64,000 nucleotides of DNA from Streptomyces dioscori. Its GTDB lineage: Bacteria > Actinomycetota > Actinomycetes > Streptomycetales > Streptomycetaceae. Below are positions 25,615 through 32,973 of the stretch, one piece after another (positions within the stretch are counted from its first letter, which is position 1; each line of letters begins with the position of its first letter). The translations under genes and the position numbers were made by a program. A model generated the notes under the pieces. That model searched no databases. It was not told where the DNA came from and saw only the letters and a list, made by a program, of their open reading frames with translations. The stretch covers positions 310,001-374,000 of the forward strand of contig NZ_KZ679043.1 in assembly GCF_003024195.1 (NCBI RefSeq). Direction: 5' to 3'.

Positions 25615-27084
25615 ATGTCGCTCACCCGCAGGGACTTCGCCAGACGATCCGCGATCACCGGTGCCGGTGTCGCCCTGATCGGCAGCGTCGGCACGCTCGC
25701 CACCGCGCCCGGCGCCCTCGCGTCCACGGACACCGAGACCTCGGGCGACGACGGCTACGGCGAAGGTGACGCCGGCGAGCGGCACGGCGGAACCGGAGGG
25801 TACGGGCCGCTGCTGCCCGACCCCGAGGGCGTCCTCGCGCTGCCCGCCGGGTTCTCCTACCGCGTCGTCACGTACAGCGGGAGGACCAAGCTGGAGTCGG
25901 GCGAGTACACCCCCTCCAACCACGACGGCACGGCCACCTTCGACGGTCCGCGCGGCACGACCCTCCTCGTCAACAATCACGAGCTGAAGGGCCCGCGCGC
26001 CAACTGGACGTACCCGGTGCCACTGACCGAGGGCCTCGTCTACGACCCGGCCGCCTCCGGTGGCTGCACGGTCGTCGAGGTGCGTCCCGGCGGCGCGGTC
26101 GCCGAGTGGGTCGGCATCGCGGGCACCTCCACCAACTGCGCGGGCGGCAGCACCCCGTGGGGCACCTGGCTGACCTGCGAGGAGAACTCCGACCGGGCCG
26201 GCGAGAACGGCATGACCAAGGACCACGGTTACGTCTTCGAGGTCGACCCGGGCGACCGCCGGGCCAACCGCGACCCCAAGCCCCTGAAGTTCTTCGGCCG
26301 CTACGACCACGAGGCCGTCGTCATCGACCCGAAGCGCGGCCACGCCTACCTCACCGAGGACGACTCCGAGCCCAACGGCCTGTTCTTCCGCTGGAAGCCC
26401 CCGCACGGCTTCACGCACGGCCGCGGCAGGTTCCGTACCCTCGCCGACGACGCCGGGGTGCTCCAGGCGCCCAAGTGCTACGACTCCGGCGGCCGTTACG
26501 TCGACGACCTGTCCCGCGCCACGAAGATCGGCACGGTGTACGGCGTCGACTGGGTCGACGTGCCCGACCGGGACGGGAAGACCGTTCCGGTGCGCGAGCA
26601 GTTCGACACCGGCGAGGTCACGCGTGCCCGCAAGCTCGAAGGCATGTGGTGGGGCGACGGCGGCGCGTACATCGTGTCCTCGTACGCCCGTGACGAGAGC
26701 CCTGTCCAGCACGACGGGCAGGTCTGGTTCTACGACCCCAAGCGGCGCACGCTGACCCTGAAGGTGCTGCTCGGGGTGAACCCCGACCCGTCGAAGGACG
26801 GTGCCTTCGACGGTCCGGACAACATCACCGTGTCCCCGTACGGTGGACTTGTGATCGCGGAGGACGGCGAAGGCGTCTCTCATCTTTTCGGTGCGACGGA
26901 CAGCGGGCGTACCTATCCCATCGCCCGCAACGACCTGAACATCGGCACCGCGGAGGAGCCCGAGTTCAGCGAGTTCACCGGCGTCACGTTCTCGCCCGAC
27001 GGAAAGACCCTGTACGCCAACATTCAGGTGCCGGGCATCATGGTGGCGATCAAGGGGCCCTGGAAGCGGCAGAAGCGGCGCTGA
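25615..27084 (+). CDS. phoX: Tat-exported PhoX-type alkaline phosphatase (DUF839)
   Basis: 489 residues. Twin-arginine signal TRRDFARRSAITGAGVALIG at the N-terminus, with a likely cut after the ALA at about residue 41. The body has the PhoX propeller features: LLVNNHELKGP, GGSTPWGTWLTCEENSD, YDHEAVVIDPKRGHAYLTEDDSEPNGLFF, GGLVIAEDGEG and FTGVTFSPDGKTLYANIQ. Family enzymes hydrolyse phosphomonoesters outside the cell with Ca and Fe cofactors bound before export, consistent with Tat. AGGAGA precedes ATG 25615. PHO-box-like repeats upstream suggest phosphate control. Confidence 0.85.
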   Translation: MSLTRRDFARRSAITGAGVALIGSVGTLATAPGALASTDTETSGDDGYGEGDAGERHGGTGGYGPLLPDPEGVLALPAGFSYRVVTYSGRTKLESGEYTPSNHDGTATFDGPRGTTLLVNNHELKGPRANWTYPVPLTEGLVYDPAASGGCTVVEVRPGGAVAEWVGIAGTSTNCAGGSTPWGTWLTCEENSDRAGENGMTKDHGYVFEVDPGDRRANRDPKPLKFFGRYDHEAVVIDPKRGHAYLTEDDSEPNGLFFRWKPPHGFTHGRGRFRTLADDAGVLQAPKCYDSGGRYVDDLSRATKIGTVYGVDWVDVPDRDGKTVPVREQFDTGEVTRARKLEGMWWGDGGAYIVSSYARDESPVQHDGQVWFYDPKRRTLTLKVLLGVNPDPSKDGAFDGPDNITVSPYGGLVIAEDGEGVSHLFGATDSGRTYPIARNDLNIGTAEEPEFSEFTGVTFSPDGKTLYANIQVPGIMVAIKGPWKRQKRR

Positions 27085-27091
27085 AATACGT

Positions 27092-27109
27092 TCCCCGCAG
27101 CGGGGATTT
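27092..27109 (+). terminator. Terminator after phoX
   Basis: TCCCCG-CAG-CGGGGA hairpin followed by TTTAAT, 7 bp after the stop codon. Confidence 0.7.
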
Positions 27110-27152
27110 AATCGGTCGCCCGGTTCATGATGCGCCTTCTACAGTGGACAAC

Positions 27153-27264
27153 GTCCAGGTGTGGAGGGCGGAATCCGCTCCGCCGGATCTGGACACACAA
27201 TTTCAGGCACCTCCCGGTGCGATGGCTGCGGCTCCTTCTCTTCCAAAGAATCCAGGCCGCAGCC
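27153..27264 (+). ncRNA. Three hairpins upstream of the Y RNA, probable shared leader or extra RNA
   Basis: Hairpin 1: GTCCAGGT (27153-27160) pairs with ATCTGGAC (27187-27194), enclosing GGCGGA/TCCGCC. Hairpin 2: GCACC-TCCC-GGTGC (27207-27220). Hairpin 3: GGCTGCGGC (27224-27232) pairs perfectly with GCCGCAGCC (27256-27264) around a 23-base loop. A TACAGT at 27140-27145 is spaced as a -10 element for a start near 27152, exactly at hairpin 1. No protein frame makes sense here. These may be processed from the same transcript as the Y RNA. Confidence 0.5.
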
Positions 27265-27275
27265 GACTTGATCTC

Positions 27276-27457
27276 GGGAGGCGCAGCAAAAGGTGTGTGC
27301 CCGGTGCGCAGGCAGCGGTTACTTCATTGGATCGGACTGTTGCGGGTTCAAGTCCCGTCATCGGCCTCGGGCCGGTGTAGCTCAATTCGGTAGAGCATCT
27401 GGAAAAAGTCCGCCGCCGACCCTTGAACTCGGGCACGCTCCCTTTGCTGCGCCTCCC
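27276..27457 (+). ncRNA. yrlA: Bacterial Y RNA (YrlA-like) with circularly permuted tRNA mimic
   Basis: The two ends pair: GGGAGGCGCAGCAAA (27276-27290) with 27443-27457 (15 bp perfect), continued by GTGCCCG/CGGGCAC and, after a short unpaired part, GGCAGCGG/CCGCCGCC and ACTT/AAGT. Inside is a complete tRNA elbow in permuted order: anticodon-stem-like TCGGA (27332-27336), 5-base variable loop, T-arm G-CGGG-TTCAAGT-CCCG-T (27342-27358), acceptor stem CATCGGCC/GGCCGGTG closed by TCG (27359-27377), then T8-A9, D-arm GCTC-AATTCGGTA-GAGC (27380-27396), and TCTGG (27398-27402) pairing back. It lies 33 bp before the Ro protein gene, the usual place for bacterial Y RNAs. The Ro-binding stem assignment is inferred. 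Confidence 0.88.
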
Positions 27458-27490
27458 TCCGGAACATTCATGAATTCGGGGGAATTCACC

Positions 27491-29083
27491 ATGGCGCGGT
27501 TCAACACCAAGGCTGCGAAGGCCCGGGGCACCTCGCGTGTCACCTCCACGGGGCGTGTGCTGCGGACGTACGAGGGCGGGCGGGGTGCCGAGCGGGACCC
27601 TCGCTCCGAGCTGTTTCTGCTGTCCATCGCCAACTTCGTCGCGCAGAAGACCTTCTACGAGAGCGGTGAGGCGCGCGACGACCGGTTCGCCGCGCTCGTA
27701 CGGCAGCTCGCCGTCGCGGACCCGTCGTGGACGGCCGCCCTGCTCGACTGGCTGCGCGGCGAGGGCAACATGCGGACCGCGTCGCTGGTGGGCGCCGCCG
27801 AGTACGTCAAGGCGCGCCTCGACGCGGGCGCCACGGACGGGCCGGCGAACCGGCAGGTCGTCGCGTCCGTGCTGCGGCGTCCGGACGAGCCCGGTGAGCT
27901 GCTCGCGTACTGGACCTCGCGGTACGGGCGGGCCGTGCCCAAGCCCGTGAAGCGCGGGATCGCCGACGCCGTGCGGCGGTTGTACGGGGGCAGGTCGCTG
28001 CTGAAGTACGACACGGCGTCCAAGGGGTACCGCTTCGGGGACGTCCTGAATCTCGTGCACGCCGCGCCGGATCCGGAGAAGCCGTGGCAGGGCGAGCTGT
28101 TCCGGTACGCGCTCGATCGCCGGCACCACCCCGACACCGCCGTGCCGCCCGTGTCCGACCGGGTGCTCACCGCGCACCGCGAGCTGATGGCTGTGCCGGT
28201 GGGGGAGCGGCGAGGGGTCGTCACCTCGGAGGGTGGTGCCCGGCGGCTCGCGGAGGCCGGGATGACCTGGGAGGCGTTGGCGGGGTGGTTGCAGGGGCCG
28301 ATGGATGCCGCTGCCTGGGAGGCCGTCATTCCGTCCATGGGGAGTATGGCTCTCGTGCGGAACCTGCGGAACTTCGATGAGGCCGGAGTCTCGGACGAGG
28401 TGGCTGCTCTGGTCGCGGAGAAGATCAGCGATCCGGCTGAGGTCGCGCGGTCCCGGCAGTTTCCGTTTCGGTATCTCGCCGCGTATCAGCACGCGCCTTC
28501 GCTGCGGTGGGCTCATCCGCTGGAGCGGGCGCTCGGGCATTCGCTGTCCAATGTGCCGGCGCTGGGTGGGCGGACGCTCGTCCTCGTCGACCGGTCCGGG
28601 TCGATGTTCCACTCGCGGATGTCCGACCGCTCGGAGCTCAACCGGGCCGATGCGGCGGCCGTCTTCGGTGCGGCGCTCGCACTGCGGGCCGAGAAGGCTG
28701 ATCTCGTCGAATTCGGCACCGGTAGTGGGGTGGTGCGGTTTCGGCGGGGTGAGTCCGTACTGAAGGTACTGGGGCGGTTCGGTGATCTGGGCGGCACCAA
28801 TACGACTGAGGCCGTGCGCAAGCACTACCGGAAGCATGACCGGGTGCTGATCGTCACGGACGAGCAGGCCACGTACAGCCATTACGGGGATCCGACCGAG
28901 CAGGTTCCTGCGCATGTGCCCGTCCATACCTGGAATCTCGCGGGGTATCGGGTGGGGCGTCGGGGGGGGGGCGGGGTCGGGGGCGCGAACCGGCATGTGT
29001 TCGGGGGGCTTTCGGATGCCGCTTTCCGGATGGTTCCGCTGCTTGAGGCGGCTCGGGACGCCGAGTGGCCCTGGGCGGGCTGA
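27491..29083 (+). CDS. rsr: Ro60 orthologue Rsr (TROVE plus vWA domains)
   Basis: 530 residues. Residues 1 to about 350 form the TROVE HEAT-repeat ring (NFVAQKTFYESGEARDDRFAALVRQLA, WLRGEGNMRTASLVGAAEYVKARL, FDEAGVSDEVAALVAEKI). A C-terminal von Willebrand A domain carries an intact MIDAS: D367-R-S369-G-S371 and GGTNTTE. Bacterial Rsr binds Y RNA and misfolded RNA and can tether the exonuclease PNPase in RNA decay or rRNA maturation under stress. The start ATG 27491 has GGGGGAA upstream; the RNA gene lies directly before. A G-rich slippage tract near 28965 encodes RRGGGGVGG. Confidence 0.93.
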   Translation: MARFNTKAAKARGTSRVTSTGRVLRTYEGGRGAERDPRSELFLLSIANFVAQKTFYESGEARDDRFAALVRQLAVADPSWTAALLDWLRGEGNMRTASLVGAAEYVKARLDAGATDGPANRQVVASVLRRPDEPGELLAYWTSRYGRAVPKPVKRGIADAVRRLYGGRSLLKYDTASKGYRFGDVLNLVHAAPDPEKPWQGELFRYALDRRHHPDTAVPPVSDRVLTAHRELMAVPVGERRGVVTSEGGARRLAEAGMTWEALAGWLQGPMDAAAWEAVIPSMGSMALVRNLRNFDEAGVSDEVAALVAEKISDPAEVARSRQFPFRYLAAYQHAPSLRWAHPLERALGHSLSNVPALGGRTLVLVDRSGSMFHSRMSDRSELNRADAAAVFGAALALRAEKADLVEFGTGSGVVRFRRGESVLKVLGRFGDLGGTNTTEAVRKHYRKHDRVLIVTDEQATYSHYGDPTEQVPAHVPVHTWNLAGYRVGRRGGGGVGGANRHVFGGLSDAAFRMVPLLEAARDAEWPWAG

Positions 29084-29126
29084 GCGGCTGAGCGGCTGAG
29101 GAGCTGACGGGCTGACCGGCTGAGGG
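29078..29126 (+). repeat. Tandem 9-bp-like GGCTGA repeats
   Basis: Short direct repeats of GCTGAGCG-type units (about five to six copies) run from the rsr stop codon into the gap, giving several in-register TGA codons. Confidence 0.6.
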
Positions 29127-29147
29127 GCGCTTGCGCCTGTGGTGGGT

Positions 29148-29277
29148 GGGGGCGGGGCCGTGCCGGTGTGTCCGTTCGCAGCCTCCCGTGCGCACTGCCC
29201 TGTGTTTCCACGGGGGTGGGCGTTTCCAGCGGGAGCCGTACGCTGCGAACGTGACACACCGGCACGGCCCCGCCCCC
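29148..29277. repeat. Long inverted repeat between rsr and the TerD gene
   Basis: A 34-base arm (29148-29181) and its complement (29243-29277) match perfectly apart from one inserted base, around a 61-base loop that can pair further (CTCCCG/CGGGAG). It separates convergent genes and would be an exceptional bidirectional terminator. The size and symmetry also fit a small miniature inverted-repeat element or a structured RNA. No ORF inside makes sense. Confidence 0.75.
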
Positions 29278-29353
29278 GGGTTCGTCGGCGACTGCGGCGC
29301 ATTGGGGCGGGTGCGTCGGAGAGGGCCGCGCGGTGGGCGGGTGCCGCGTGGTG

Positions 29354-30553
29354 CTACAGGGCCTGGGCCGAGGGCTTGACCATGCCGCGGACCGTGCGGG
29401 ACTTGACGAAGTTGCCGAGGGCCGTCATTTCCCATTCGCCGGAGAACTGCTTGATGAGCTTGGCCATCATCACGCCGGTCTGGGGCTCCGCGGTGGTGAG
29501 GTCGAAGCGGACCAGCTCCTCGCCCGTGGCCGCGTCCAGGAGACGGCAGTAGGCCTTCGCCACTTCGGTGAACTTCTGGCCGGAGAAGCTGTTCACCGTG
29601 AAGACCAGGCCCGTCACCTCCTGGGGGAGGCGGCCGAGGTCCACGACGATCACCTCGTCGTCACCGCCGCCCTCGCCCGTGAGGTTGTCGCCCGAGTGCT
29701 TGATCGCGCCGTTCACGATCGAGAGCTTGCCGAAGTAGCAGCTGTCGATGTGGTTGCGTTGCGGGCCGTAGGCGATCACGGAGGCGTCGAGGTCGATGTC
29801 CTTGCCTCGGTACGCCGGCTCCCAGCCCAGGCCCATCTTCACCTGGGAGAGGAAAGGGCTGCCGCCCTTGGTGAGGGATACGGTTTGGTTCTTCTGGAGG
29901 TTTACTCGGCCCTTGTCGAGGTTGATCTTGCCGGTGGCGGGCGGTGCCACTGGGGGCGCCGGGGGTGCGGGCGGGGCCGCCGGTGTGGTGACCGGGGGTG
30001 CCGGCGGGGGCTGGTGGAGGGTGGGGGCGGGCGTGGCCACCGGGGCGGCCGGCTCTTCCACCGTCACTCCGAAGTCCGTGGCGATGCCCGCCAGACCGTT
30101 CGAATATCCCTGGCCGACCGCGCGGGCCTTCCATGCGCCGTTGCGCAGGTAGACCTCGACGATGACCAGGGCCGTCTCCGCGCCGAGCTGGGGCGGGGTG
30201 AACGAGGCGAGGACCGAGCCGTCGTCCGCGTTGCGGATCGTCGCCGTCGGTTCGATGCCCTGGAACGACTGGCCCGCCGCGTCCGGGCTCGCGGTGACGA
30301 CGATCTTCTCGATGCCCTGGGGCACGGCTGTCGTGTCGACCGTGATCGAGTCGGGGGAGCTGCCGCCGCCGGAGCGGTACGTCACACCCTGGCCGGACGG
30401 CTGGTTGTAGAAGATGAAATCGTCGTCGGAGCGCACCTTGCCGTCGGCGGTGAGCAGCAGGCCCGATACGTCGAGCCGCACCGGGGCGGCGACGTCCACC
30501 GTCACGCGGGTGACGGGGAGAGGGATGTTCGAGCCGGGGGTCATAGCTGTCAT
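29354..30553 (-). CDS. Double TerD-domain stress protein
   Basis: 399 residues with two TerD domains. The first (about 1-165) contains VRLDVSGLLLTADGKVRSDDDFIFYNQPSG, ALVIVEVYLRNGAWKARAVGQGYSNGLAGIATDFGV. A Pro/Ala linker (APTLHQPPPAPPVTTPAAPP) leads to the second (about 215-399) with LGWEPAYRGKDIDLDASVIAYG and DLGRLPQEVTGLVFTVNSFSGQKF. TerD domains bind calcium and belong to tellurite/chemical stress systems. Start ATG 30553 is used; ATG 30544 is also possible. Convergent with rsr, from which the long hairpin separates it. Confidence 0.88.
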   Translation of the reverse strand: MTAMTPGSNIPLPVTRVTVDVAAPVRLDVSGLLLTADGKVRSDDDFIFYNQPSGQGVTYRSGGGSSPDSITVDTTAVPQGIEKIVVTASPDAAGQSFQGIEPTATIRNADDGSVLASFTPPQLGAETALVIVEVYLRNGAWKARAVGQGYSNGLAGIATDFGVTVEEPAAPVATPAPTLHQPPPAPPVTTPAAPPAPPAPPVAPPATGKINLDKGRVNLQKNQTVSLTKGGSPFLSQVKMGLGWEPAYRGKDIDLDASVIAYGPQRNHIDSCYFGKLSIVNGAIKHSGDNLTGEGGGDDEVIVVDLGRLPQEVTGLVFTVNSFSGQKFTEVAKAYCRLLDAATGEELVRFDLTTAEPQTGVMMAKLIKQFSGEWEMTALGNFVKSRTVRGMVKPSAQAL

Positions 30554-30616
30554 GCCGGGTGAACGAGCGGACCGGCTTTGCCGTTCCCTTACCAAGTGGG
30601 GAATCGGCCGACCGGG

Positions 30617-30838
30617 TCAGTGGCGGTTGCGGGGGTGGTTGCGGGCGGTTCGTTCGTTGCCGTGTTTGTAGTTGCCCGTCCAGCGGGCCATGACGAGCTG
30701 AGGGTCGCCCTTCTCCACCTCCGCGAGGAATTGGGTGGCTCTCGGGCCGCGGAGGGTGGTGGCGGGGCGGGGACCGTGGGTGATCGTGACCGTGTCGTCG
30801 GGGTGGTGGGTGTAGGTGAAGCCGTTTGGTTTGGGCAT
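30617..30838 (-). CDS. Small conserved streptomycete protein
   Basis: 73 residues, basic, beginning MPKPNGFTYTHHPDDTVTITHGPRPATTLRG and ending ARWTGNYKHGNERTARNHPRNRH. It has no membrane segment. I recognise the pattern as a short conserved Streptomyces protein without known role. It reads towards the TerD gene, 63 bp from it. Confidence 0.7.
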   Translation of the reverse strand: MPKPNGFTYTHHPDDTVTITHGPRPATTLRGPRATQFLAEVEKGDPQLVMARWTGNYKHGNERTARNHPRNRH

Positions 30839-30956
30839 GGGGGGATGTTAGGGCGGGGGGTGGGGGGTGGCCTAAGGGTTTTCGCCCCCGCCGCCCTTAC
30901 CCGTTCCCATCCCGTCGGGGCTTCGCCCCGGGCCCCGTGGGTGGGTTTTTTTGGGT

Positions 30957-31104
30957 GCGGGGTCGGTGGGGGCGGGTCTGAAGGATTGCGCAGTTCCCCG
31001 CGCCCCTAGGTACCTAGGGGCGCGGGGAACTGCGCAAAGGGGGCTAGGGGGCGCAGCCCCCATGTGGTGACGGGGAGGGTAGGGGCGGCGGGGGCGAGGA
31101 AAGG
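30957..31104. repeat. Composite intergenic repeat block, copy 2, with 52-bp perfect palindrome
   Basis: Same two modules as at 24930-25101. Here the core unit meets its own reverse complement head to head: 30986-31037 is a perfect 52-bp palindrome centred on AGGTACCT. It can extrude as a cruciform or act as a terminator for the convergent flanking genes on one side and a polyol dehydrogenase on the other. The rest of the 267-bp gap is the G-rich second module. Confidence 0.85.
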
Positions 31105-31105
31105 G

Positions 31106-32095
31106 TTAGGGGATCACCACGATCTTTCGGCCGATGCCTGACGCGAACTGGTCCAGCGCCTGGGGGTACTGGTCCAGCGGCAGGCGGTCGCTGATGAAGA
31201 TGTCCGGGTCCAGGACGCCCGTGGAGAAGAGTTCCGCCGCGCGCTCGAAGCTGTGGAGCACGGCCATCGAGCCCGTGATCGTGATCTCCTGGTTGTAGAT
31301 GCGGTACGGGTCGATGGACACCCGCGTCGCGTAGTCGGCCACCCCGAACTGGAGGAACGTGCCGGCTTTGGCGACCCGCTCCAGACCGTCCTGGATCGCC
31401 GCCGCGTTGCCCGTGGCGTCGACCACCAGGTCCCACCCCTGCGGCCGGTCCAGCTCGTCGGCGCTGGTCGCGGACGCGGAGACGCCGAGCTTCTGGGCGG
31501 TGGTGAGGCGCTGTGCGTTGATGTCGACCATGTCGACGCTCGCCGCGCCCGTCCGCTTCGCGAGCTCCAGCATCATCAGGCCCATCGTCCCGGAGCCGTA
31601 GATCAGGACGTGGGAGCCGAGGCGGGAGTTGAGGACGTCGTAGCCGCGTACCGCGCAGGAGAGCGGTTCGATCAGGGCCGCGTCCTGGGTGCGTACGTGC
31701 TCGGGGAGCTTGACGCAGTTCGCCACGGGCGCCACCGCGTACTGGGCGGCGCCGCCCGCCGTGGTGACGCCGATCGCGGCCCAGCGCTCGCAGAGGTTGT
31801 TGTGGCCCGTACGGCAGTAGCGGCACTCGTAGCAGTAGAGGGAGGGGTCCACGGCGACCTGGTCGCCGACCGAGAGCTCGGTGACCTGCCGGCCCACGCC
31901 GACCACCTCGCCCGCGAACTCGTGGCCCGGGACGATCGGCAGCTTGGGTGCGAACTCGCCCTGGAGGATGTGCAGGTCCGTGCCGCACAGTCCGCAGGCC
32001 GACACCTCCACGACGACCTCGCGGGGGCCTGGCGTCGGGTCCGGGACCTCGGAGACGACGGCCTTTCCCACGGACTCGATGACGGCGGCCTTCAT
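31106..32095 (-). CDS. Zinc-dependent sugar/polyol dehydrogenase (MDR family)
   Basis: 329 residues. Catalytic zinc ligands C37 (CGLCGTD), H58-E59 (GHEF); structural zinc cysteines C88, C91, C94 and C102. The NAD site is LIYGSGTMGLMMLELAK. Sequence layout fits the sorbitol/arabitol/L-threonine dehydrogenase branch. As last gene of the importer operon (its ATG overlaps the permease stop) it probably oxidises the imported polyol or sugar. Exact substrate cannot be read from the sequence. Confidence 0.88.
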   Translation of the reverse strand: MKAAVIESVGKAVVSEVPDPTPGPREVVVEVSACGLCGTDLHILQGEFAPKLPIVPGHEFAGEVVGVGRQVTELSVGDQVAVDPSLYCYECRYCRTGHNNLCERWAAIGVTTAGGAAQYAVAPVANCVKLPEHVRTQDAALIEPLSCAVRGYDVLNSRLGSHVLIYGSGTMGLMMLELAKRTGAASVDMVDINAQRLTTAQKLGVSASATSADELDRPQGWDLVVDATGNAAAIQDGLERVAKAGTFLQFGVADYATRVSIDPYRIYNQEITITGSMAVLHSFERAAELFSTGVLDPDIFISDRLPLDQYPQALDQFASGIGRKIVVIP

Positions 32096-32973
32096 TTGAC
32101 GGCTCCCAGCGAAAGGCCCTGGACCAGTTTGTCCTGGGCGGCGAACCCTGCGGCGAGCACCGGCAGGGAGACGACGAGCGACGCGGCGCACACCTTCGCC
32201 AGGAACAGGCCCTGGCTGGTGATGAAGCCGGTCAGGAAGACGGGGGCTGTCTCCGCCACCACGCCTGTGAGGACCCGGGCGAACAGCAGTTCGTTCCAGC
32301 TGAAGATGAAGCAGATGAGGGAGGTGGCCGCGATACCAGGGAGGGCGATCGGAGCCACGACCCGGGTGAGGATCGTGGGGAGTTTGGCGCCGTCTATCTG
32401 CGCCGCCTCGATGATCGCCACCGGGACCTCGGAGAGGAAGGACTGCATCATCCACACCGCGATCGGCAGGTTCATCGAGGTGTAGAGGATGACCAGGAGC
32501 CAGATGTTGTCCAGCATCCCGGTGTTCTTCGCGAAGAGGTAGATCGGCAGGAGGCCCGCGACGACCGGCAGCATCTTGGTGGAGAGGAAGAAGAAGAGGA
32601 CGTCCGTCCACTTCTTGACCGGGCGGATGGAGAGCGCGTACGCCGCGGGGAGGGCCAGGATCAGGACCAGGAGGGTCGATGCCAGGGACGCCACCGTCGA
32701 GTTGATCAGGGACGGCCAGGGGCTCGCTCCGCCGCCCGCGCCGAAGAACTCGCGGTAGCCGTCGAGGGTCAGGGGCGCCGCGAAGGACGGTGGATTCGTC
32801 GCCGCGTCCGACTCGGAGTGGAAGGACGTCAGGGCCATCCAGGCTATGGGCAGGAAGAAGACGATGCCGGCCAGCCAGGCGACCAGGCCGAGGCCCCGTC
32901 CCTTGGGGCGGCGGGGGGTGGGATCGGCGGACGTGGTGCTGCTGGGACGGGCTTGTACGGCTGTGGCGCTCAT
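32092..32973 (-). CDS. CUT1 ABC sugar permease (MalG-type)
   Basis: 293 residues with six membrane helices. The ATPase-docking EAA loop is EAAQIDGAKLPTILTRVVAPIALPG at about 195-219. A basic N-terminus RRPKGRGLG precedes helix 1. It overlaps the upstream permease and the downstream dehydrogenase by 4 bp each, so the operon is tightly coupled. Confidence 0.92.
   Translation of the reverse strand: MSATAVQARPSSTTSADPTPRRPKGRGLGLVAWLAGIVFFLPIAWMALTSFHSESDAATNPPSFAAPLTLDGYREFFGAGGGASPWPSLINSTVASLASTLLVLILALPAAYALSIRPVKKWTDVLFFFLSTKMLPVVAGLLPIYLFAKNTGMLDNIWLLVILYTSMNLPIAVWMMQSFLSEVPVAIIEAAQIDGAKLPTILTRVVAPIALPGIAATSLICFIFSWNELLFARVLTGVVAETAPVFLTGFITSQGLFLAKVCAASLVVSLPVLAAGFAAQDKLVQGLSLGAVK

Noticed and set aside
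27127..27393. Short open frames reading through the RNA region
   Set aside because: They lack ribosome-binding sites and sensible composition, and their codons coincide with paired RNA stems.
27342..27402. A tRNA gene, suggested by perfect T-arm and D-arm sequences
   Set aside because: The T-arm comes before the D-arm, the acceptor strands are joined by a 3-base loop and there is no anticodon loop or 3' end; it is part of the Y RNA.
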